Source of the DNA: Litoditis marina | Taxonomy: Eukaryota; Nematoda; Chromadorea; Rhabditida; Rhabditidae | DNA: 64,000 bases | Reading direction: 5' to 3' | Assembly: GCA_964036275.1 (NCBI GenBank) | Contig: OZ038433.1 | Location: forward strand, 39,961,336-40,025,335 | In this document: one piece after another, positions 49,201-58,200 of the stretch | Numbering within the stretch: the first letter of the stretch is position 1 | Layout of the letters: the number at the start of each line of letters is the position of its first letter | The notes under the pieces: model-generated | What the model was told of the DNA's origin: nothing | The model's database searches: none | Seen by the model: only the letters and a program-made list of their open reading frames with translations | Position numbers and translations under genes: made by a program

Positions 49201-52200
49201 CTTTACTTTCTTTACACCCGTTCTTTATACTAATGTGTTATGGAGTTGTTCGTAGACGAATAGTGATTTTGGAAAATGCATTTTCTTGCAAGTTTCAATT
49301 ATATTTTACTTTTGTTTCCTCCCAAGCTCCTAGCGCCGGAAAAGCAAGCTCCAGAAAATGGCGGACTTATCCCTAATACTAAAATCATAATTTATGCAGA
49401 TTTTTTATCTCTTTAGATATCTTCGTAAAGTGATCTATGAATGCATGCATACCATAGTGTTATACAACCAACACATGGACTTTTATGATCAGCTAAAGTA
49501 ATACTAGCCTCACTAGTTAGACAGTACAGTTGATTAAATAACAGTTTGTTTGTTTCAAAATTCACATTTCTAGTTTATTGCGGACGGTTCGGCGATAGTG
49601 TTCTTCGTCTGTCGCTGTTGTCTGGGCAGGCCTGTTATTCTAGTTTGACCCCATCACTCATCGCTCGAAAGTTATGGAACTATGGTGCGCAAACTACAGC
49701 AAGGATTCGATAAATCCATTTACGCACATCTAACAGGTTCCATTCAGGAAACCATCATCAACCAACATTTGTTCAGTGTTGTGAGTATAAGAACATTATT
49801 TATGAATAATCAACGTTTTAATCATTCAACGACCGAAACGAATTTTGTTAAAACGAAGACTTTTTCTTCTCTGGTCAGAATCCGACTGGCTCGTTCCTTG
49901 TATCCGAGTGGTGTTGTATCGAGGAGAGCAGATACGTAACGTCTCCCCTGAGTGTGAATTCAACTGCTTGGATGGTCTCCGTCGACGTGCCCTGGAAAAT
50001 GTTTAGAAAATGTGAGAAAATGATCGATAATCATTTACTAGTAGTGAACAGAAAGGTCACGTGTAACGTGAAGGCAACCAACGTTATTTTCATATAAGAG
50101 CTGCAAAATTGATCCAATCAATATTCAAGGGATGTTATTATTTGGGTTTAACTTGAATTTACTAGAAACTAATGAAAATGGAAGAACAAAGTTTTGAGCT
50201 CTTACCGCTGATTTTCGTTTAATTGAGCCATTTTGGAGGTCAATGTAAGGACGGGGCTCTCGCATAGCCTCCTGAAGTGAGAATGCTACGGTTTCGGACA
50301 AATTTATTTAGGTCGGTGACAATGGGTTACGAACCTCTGTATTGTTTTGTATATGTATGTACATTGTCCATACGGTATTGAGATGATATTGAATAGTATG
50401 GTAACGGATTCTCTAAACCCTTGTAAACACAGTTCGGATAACTTTGTAAGAAGCGGAGCACATTTCAGGGATCAGATCTGCGAATCTGTGATCTACACTC
50501 TGTAATCTGCTGACGACCAACGGCTGGCTCGTCACAATGTGTTCGAGTAGGTCGTTTGTTGTGGTTGTTAAAGAAAAAAGACTATTACCATTAAAATATC
50601 TGCTATTTTTCACGGATATGTTCACTAGTGTGTTATTCGGCGTGAATCTATGTTTCTCACATCTCTGTCTCGACTCCAAACTTCATCTTATACAAGACAA
50701 GAAAGTAGTGTTCAGAAACAGAGCAGATTTAAAAGATTCAGCTTTCACAAAAACTAAACGAACAACTGCTTCGATGAATTCAACTGACCGCTACGCTGAT
50801 TTTTCTTACGAGACAGTGAACTGCTGTATGGACAACGTCTTGAAAAACTCCATTTTTACCACTGGCAGAGATGGCGTAGACTGGCTGAACACAAATAGTA
50901 GAGATGCTCAGAGCAGAACGGGTGGACCCTACATCTAGTTCTCAACGCCTGTGTTTGTAGTTTGGTCTGGCCATACTCCAGACGTGAAACGAGAACATTT
51001 CTGAGCAAGCAGATCGAGCTATATTAAATGTTGTCACTCCCTATGGAGAAAAATGGTTTGAACGATTCACCCTCATTTTCATAGAGAACCGCAGTGGTCA
51101 CATATTGCGAGACAAATTTTCATGGCTCAATTAAGTAACACTCACATGGCTTACTGGCATTTAGGAAAAGGAAGTAAAAAAGCGTGTTGTGTGAATCTTA
51201 CGGAATACCGCGACGGTATTTCATGAGATGCAACTAAGCAACTCGGCCAGTAGCCAGGTAGTTTTCCCAAAATTTTGTCATTTTTTTTCCAGAAAAAATA
51301 GCCCCACCTCTCCATGAATTTTAATGACCAGCGGAGCCGCATTGACAAAGCCGGTACCAGGAGAATCGGCCTCGTACAGACGATCGGAACTGGAGTAGTA
51401 CAATCGTGTGGAGAAGAACACAGAAGTGACGCATTCAATAGTTTTCCCTACTGCCTCTTTCTCGCTCTATCTAGCTTTTTTTTTAAATCTTTTCTCGAAA
51501 CTTTGAAAGTTCAATTCAGTTTAATGCAGCTAATCCCAACTTGATGATCTACCATCTACCAGTAGTGGTCCAAACCACATCACTGATTGCTATTTTAACT
51601 ATCAAATCAGTAAACACACAGTCCGTTCAGTACTATTGCTTGGAACTTCTATCAACCGGTTTTTTTTCGGTGTGTCTGTTTCTGTCTTTGGGAGCTTTGA
51701 CTTTCCCCTCCACCTTTCTGATTTCCTCTTCTAGGTTTTCCAAGTTTTTTCTTCGCAACTGCAGTGGGGGTAATACTTCAATTCGTTCTTCCCCCCCCCC
51801 CCTCCCCTACTCTCCACTCTCCCTTTCTCTTCCTTCCTTTCTCTCTCTCTCTATCTTCATCTCTCTCTCTCTCTCTGTCCTTCTACTCTCTGTTTCTCCA
51901 CCTGTCATGATCCCCAAGGACTATTATGGCTATGTTGGCGCGATTCGTTCTATAGTCGACCAATACCGTACTGCTTACAGCGGAAGATAGACGCTGAAAT
52001 GAAGCTGAATTGATAATATGTAACAGTTCCAAATTAGTAATTTCTTTCAAAACGCTGGCGTTTTTTCTCTAGATTGAAAGTTCTAAACACTGTAAAAAAG
52101 AAATAGTTTATCACAAGAACTCCGATGTTCCATGTTGTGCGGAAAGTTTAAGGAGGCAGCACTGCTATGGTAACCGTAGTATTTTAAAAACTAGGTTAGT

Positions 52201-55200
52201 TTTGGTACCAGAAAAACTTTGTTGGCAGAAGATCAAATTCATGAGAAGGTCTGAACAAAGAAACGTACCATGGCAAGTTTGTAGGTGAGAACACCCTCGC
52301 CGACCGATCCCGCTTCCCACCTTCCGATGATATTAACGACTTGTTCCATAATTGTAGGATCCGTCGCTTTCATTGTCCATTCCGAGCAGTTTGGATACAA
52401 GCTCAGAGTATGTTTCGTAACCTCAAATGAGCAGTCTTAAAGGGACCGTTTCTCTTAAGTTTGGAGGTTTGAGGTGATAAGTCGATCTTGTGAACACTAA
52501 AAAACCCCAATCATTTATCTATGTGTAAACTCCTTGTCTTACTCTGTTTTCTGACATTACTTGTATTACAGATTATAAAGGTACGGCCCCTTTAACAAAA
52601 CGAAAGCTGGTCAGTACTTCAACCCCGTCCAGCATTGTTTCCAGTTTCCTAAACCTTTTCGTGATTGGCAATGAGTCATTGTGCAACCTCGATACGACCA
52701 GGCACGGTAGAAATCCATTCATCTCGTTACATACATGAGGTAACAGAGTAAGAAAAGTTGACTTGGTTCTCATGACATCTCGAAAGTTTTTGAGACATTA
52801 CTACGTCAACAAACTTCCGAGAAGATCATCCTTTTTCTGAAAAAAAAACCGTTACCCGAATCAGAAACTCATTAAACAGGAAAAGTTATTTACCGATAGT
52901 ATCACTTCGTTCAGCGCATCAGGAGTTTTCTGTGTGTGTGGATGCTCACTAGCTATATCTGTAACAAGGAGTAATCAATAACATCCCATCTTGGAAGATT
53001 GAAAGCTCCTCCGTGTAGCTCTCCGGTTTGTTTTCCGTTTAGCTCTCCGGTTTGTTTTCCGTTTAGCTCTCCGGTTTGTTTTCCGTGTAGCGCTCCGGTT
53101 TGTTTTCCAGAGATCATTGACCTCCTGCAGCAAGCAATGCGCCCACTGTTCTGTATTATAGTCGTCGAATTTAGTATTCAAAATGGATACGACTTTTAAT
53201 TTTGAAAAACCGATAATAGAATTTTGTTGAACTGACATTTCTGCTATAATCGATATCAGCATAATATATGAACATTTTAGTAGAGTTTAAATTGAAAGGA
53301 CATGGACTACATAGTTCATAGTTCTCCTTCTCAAACACTTTTTTGTATCGGTCTCGACGAGAGAGTGTGTAGGTCAGAGAGAAGCAGTTGTATCAGACTG
53401 TCTGCGGTATCATAGACCTCCATGCTCTCTCCCTTTTGTAGTTTGCTAATCGTAGAAAATTGACGTCAATGGTTCGAAGTTATCCCCACTGAGACCGTGG
53501 CAGCGTTCCAATAGAAACTTCGGAGATTAAAATGACCATCTGTGAACCTACTCAGAACGGCCTGGATGATTGTAACTGCCAGAGGTCCAAAGGTCCGCTG
53601 TCCACTTGTGATGTACTCGATATTGCCATATTTCCAGTTCAGTTCATCTTCTATGTGCAACGGTGGGTCCGGAACTTCTGGAACGGTCATTATCCGTTTA
53701 AATTTTTATATAAAGTTCATAGATTGAGAGACAAACTGAACTTAAACACGTTTTTATGTTTGTTTATATTACGCAGATGTTTCAGTGCTCCATGCGTTTT
53801 CGCTTTTGTAGCTGGGCGATCGCATTTTTTGAGGCTCAAAACCTCTTAAACTCAATAAGAACAAACAATAAATAAAGAATCAAACAACGAATGAGCAAAA
53901 ATAACAAAGAATACTGATAACTCACTGGACGGAGGTATCATCACCGTATACAACTGATTCACCATTTTCTTGCTCATGACAACCTTGCTTCTGTAGTAAT
54001 ATTTGTATTACAGAGAGAGTATTCTGTATTATCATAGTAGTTTTAATCCTATCTGAGACCAGTTTGAATACAACTAAGTGCCTTTAAATGACGTCAGTGT
54101 TGTTGGAGACGTTGAAAACCTCGCAGTCATCCGGAATAGCGGGTTTTGCTAGTAGGAATATAAGTAAGAAGATGTGAAACACCAGGTTCTATGTCCCAAA
54201 TTCTCTCATGCAAAAGATAAAAAATTATTTACTTTTCAGAAAATAATGCACTTTTTACTCTGAAAAATAGGAAGACAGTACATTTTCGAATTAAATATGC
54301 TGGAATGCTGCGTGGAGTATTCTTGTTTCCACCTACCCATTCTCAAATCGAGCAGGAAACCGCTCAAGCTCCGCTTTCAAGTTCTGACCTTTCTGGAATG
54401 CAAAACAATAAGAAAAGGAATAAGAATACGCATTGAACCTATGATTCAAATTGTATAAAAAAGTAAGAAAAAAACCCAGTGCTCCTTCGAGTTGCCAGTC
54501 ATGCATTAAAACTGTCGATTGTTTCTGTCAATTGTTTGAGAATTTACCAGGGAAACAGTGGGCTACTCTGGTAATTCACTGACTCGGCCCCCGCCGACGG
54601 AATCGAATTGAGAGGGCGACGACAATGTCGCTGCCGTCTCACGTTTTACTCATAGTATTCCAAATGGATTTTGACAGTCGGTCAGTGATGTTTCCAGGCC
54701 AGTGAACGTCTTTTACACCACAATTAATTTTAAAAACGACCAGATCCTTTTGTATATCTCTATTCAGGTTGTGTACAAAAATTCACTCACAAAGCAACTA
54801 AGAGAAGTGCAAAACTAGGTCATAACATCACCTGATAACGAACCGTGAGAGAGGTGTTTACTTATTTCTGTGCAAACACAGTTACAAGCGTACACTTTCA
54901 TTTGTTGAACTTTCGTTTTCTAACGTAACAGCTCGACTTTTGACAAAAACCGTTTCGACAAAATATATTCCGAAAGCGTCATGTTCTTAATGTTGTAGCA
55001 TAGCAATCAATGGAATCTCATGAGAAGCTCGTGCTGATAGCTCATGGGGGGATCTCATGAACTTTTGTGAGTATTGCTACACCGCCAGAGGCCAACACAA
55101 GTCACCGCTTGTTCTCAGTTATACGCAATCACTAGTGGTAGTTAGCAATGTGAACCTCACAACCTATTTATGTGTCGTTTTACCAGGCGCCGTAGCAATC

Positions 55201-58200
55201 TCTCCAAAATCTCATGAGATACCTGATGACTGATGAGCAATATCTCACCATTTTCTCATGAGGTGCTATTGATTGCTATGCCACAACACTAGAATTTCAC
55301 GAGTAGCTCATGACGTGTTCATGAGATTCTCATGAGTAACTCATATGAACTGATCATGAGGTTGAAGAGATTGCTACGCCGCCTGATATATTCGTCACAA
55401 CCTCGTCCCCTTTACTCTTGGTCCCCATTGCTATTTGGCGGATCAAATCTATTACCTGCGCGGCCCAGTTTCCCATTTGTTTGAAAATCGGATCCAAGTA
55501 TTCAACTTTTGACATCGAACCCCCAGTAGGAGCGCTGTAAAAGAAATTCAGTAACATTCTGTTCTGCACTTATGAAAAGCAGACAATTGGAACGGCTTAG
55601 AAAAGTATGTGTCTTCGCTCTTCTGTTTCGATGGGGAACAAGTTCCGCAAAATAGTATGGAGAAAAGAAAGCTATAATCGGATAGACGCAGGCGGGATAT
55701 GTACACACGTTTTTTTTATAGAAATCACCGGTTTTATGAAAACAATTTTCACCTACGTACTGTAACTAGGGTTATCTGCCGACCGAGGAATGTTTTGGTG
55801 GTTTGGAAAACATGAACATGAGGAACAGACGCCCGAAAATTTTGCCACTGTTCTAACGGCTTTGACGAGAGAGTGTGCAGATCAAAGAGACGCAGCTGCC
55901 TTTCTGCGCTCTCATTGACCTCGATGCTCTCCTGCTATTAAAGTTCGCTAATAGCAGAAAATGAGTACAAGTGTTTGAGATAAGAACTAAATCGTACTGT
56001 GTGTCCGTGTCGGAGGTGTCGTAGTTTCTGACTTCAGTTTCATCTTGGACAAATCCAGTTATCGAGATCTGTTTCTTAGTGGTCACTTTGCCAATCACCT
56101 GAAGTTGAATTTACATTTATATTGTTAAATGTAATTTAATGAATTGTAACGTATTTTCACGTGAAATCTATTTCACTAGCACATAAGACTATCCCGATCA
56201 AATTCTGAGAGACTTCATAAAAAAAGACAAAAATAACCTGAAGGCAGAGCAGGGCTTGGTACAGCACAGTTAAACTCTGGCTCGGGTACTTGTGGTAGTT
56301 CCGCCTGAAAGTTTGTTACAAGCCGTTTTCGAGCTTCGAAAAATAACTGACCGGTTCATACTAAACAAGTCAGGAACAGAACAAATGTGTACCTGAACTC
56401 ATATGAGAAGATGTGTGCGGCCAAATATACAACTAACCGGGTTTTTAAGTAACCTCACCCTTTTTGGGTAACCTATTTTTCACGTTATCTTAGTAGATAA
56501 CCTGGAAGTAACCTGGAACTTAAATCGGTTTATCCGGTTTCTCGTTTCAGATTACCAACCAGTTACCTACTGAGGTAACATGAAAAAGAGGTATCATGTC
56601 CGCTTCAACGTCCCACCACTTATACTTATTATAAGTGTTGGTCCCTCAAATTAGATAGTCACACATTATATTAGCCGCCCGGGTACAGTCATTAGCATGA
56701 GAGAGTAGAGACAACGAGAGGACGAACAAAGACTGAGCAGATACAAGAGACGCAGAGTTGACCCCGAAGACGTGATCCCACAGGGAAAGAAGAGAGCCTC
56801 TAACCAGCCAGAGCGTTACCCCGGGCAAACGGCAGTCGAGATGTGACGACCACCGAGAGAGGTTGTTACCACCCCTCTCTCGCTGGCACTAAGTGACTTG
56901 TAGATACATGAGCCATTCTCTAGACATGTTAATGCTTACCTCGAATGAACATATATAAACCAATAAGTGTTACTCTACATTATTACAAACAGTTATAAGC
57001 ATGAGTAGTTCAGGGTCTTGATAGAGGTTACCAAAAAACGTACGGTTACCTGAAACCCCGGTTAGATATAGAATTTACCGGGATGTGTGCATGTGTGACC
57101 ACCTTGTGTAGTCTGGTGGTTATCGTTTTACTGTAAGTATTCTCAGCGCACCGGTTCCATTCTGGGTGGTTAATGATAAATTTCCAGATCAAACAAGTTC
57201 ATTCGCAGAGAAAGCAGTACTAGTATTCTGTCCTTTTTGGTGGTCGAAAACTGTTCATGACAACTCCCATTTCAATCAATTTCTGAGAAGATAAAATGTG
57301 AAATAAAGCCTGACAATCACCCTTTCACGTTTACGAAGTTAAAGGAGACCGGAGAGCAACATGGTTTCTCGTAAAGCTGTTGTATCCTACTTTTGATTGG
57401 ACGCGTTGCGTGTCGCGCAGCATTCTCATGTGAATGTCATGTGGAATGTTATGTGAATGTCATAATATAAGAGTGATTTGTGCTTTCGGATCTCAATACA
57501 GTTAAAAGCTGCCCGAAACAGAAGCTCTGCTCCAGTTGTGTTCTGGTCTCCTTTCACTGACGAAACAACCATGTAGAGCACAACGTTTGTTGTATCAGTT
57601 CTCTCCCTCTCTTTGTTTCTTTTCAATGTTGCAATTTTCAAACCCACACAGCTCCAGCAGAGCATTGCATGTCGTCAGAAAGAAGTACGAATGAGGTGTG
57701 CATCGTGACTGCAGGAGGAGGGCTATATGTCAACTGGAAATGGATTTGACAAACATCTGAATGGAAACAATATTTTATCTCCTCACCAACACGGTTTCAG
57801 AAAAGGGAAATCTGTAGAAACACAGATGCTAGAATGCATTAATGAATGGACCCTTTCTTTAGATAAGAAAGATTCTGTGGATGTAGTATATTTCGATTTC
57901 TCGAAAGCGTTCGACCGAGTTTCGCACAGAATGCTGCTAAACAAACTTGAAAAACTTGGATTTCATAGTACTATTGTATCATGGATTAGAGAATATCTTA
58001 GAAAACGCACGTTTGCCGTGAGAGTTAATTCGAGTTTTTCTAGTTCACGTGAAATCACTAGTGGAGTTCCACAAGGTAGTGCTCTCTCTCCGATTCTTTT
58101 CAACATATTCACGTTCGAACTACCTAGTATTTTGACTGAATCTCCCGTTATACGCTGTAAAGTTTTTGCTGATGATACGAAAGTGTTCAAATCTTTCAGT

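Noticed and set aside
51780..51900. CT-rich, C-run-containing frame on the plus strand ([20 protein letters not shown])
   Set aside because: Simple-sequence translation only; it is intronic next to the exon at 51902-51970.
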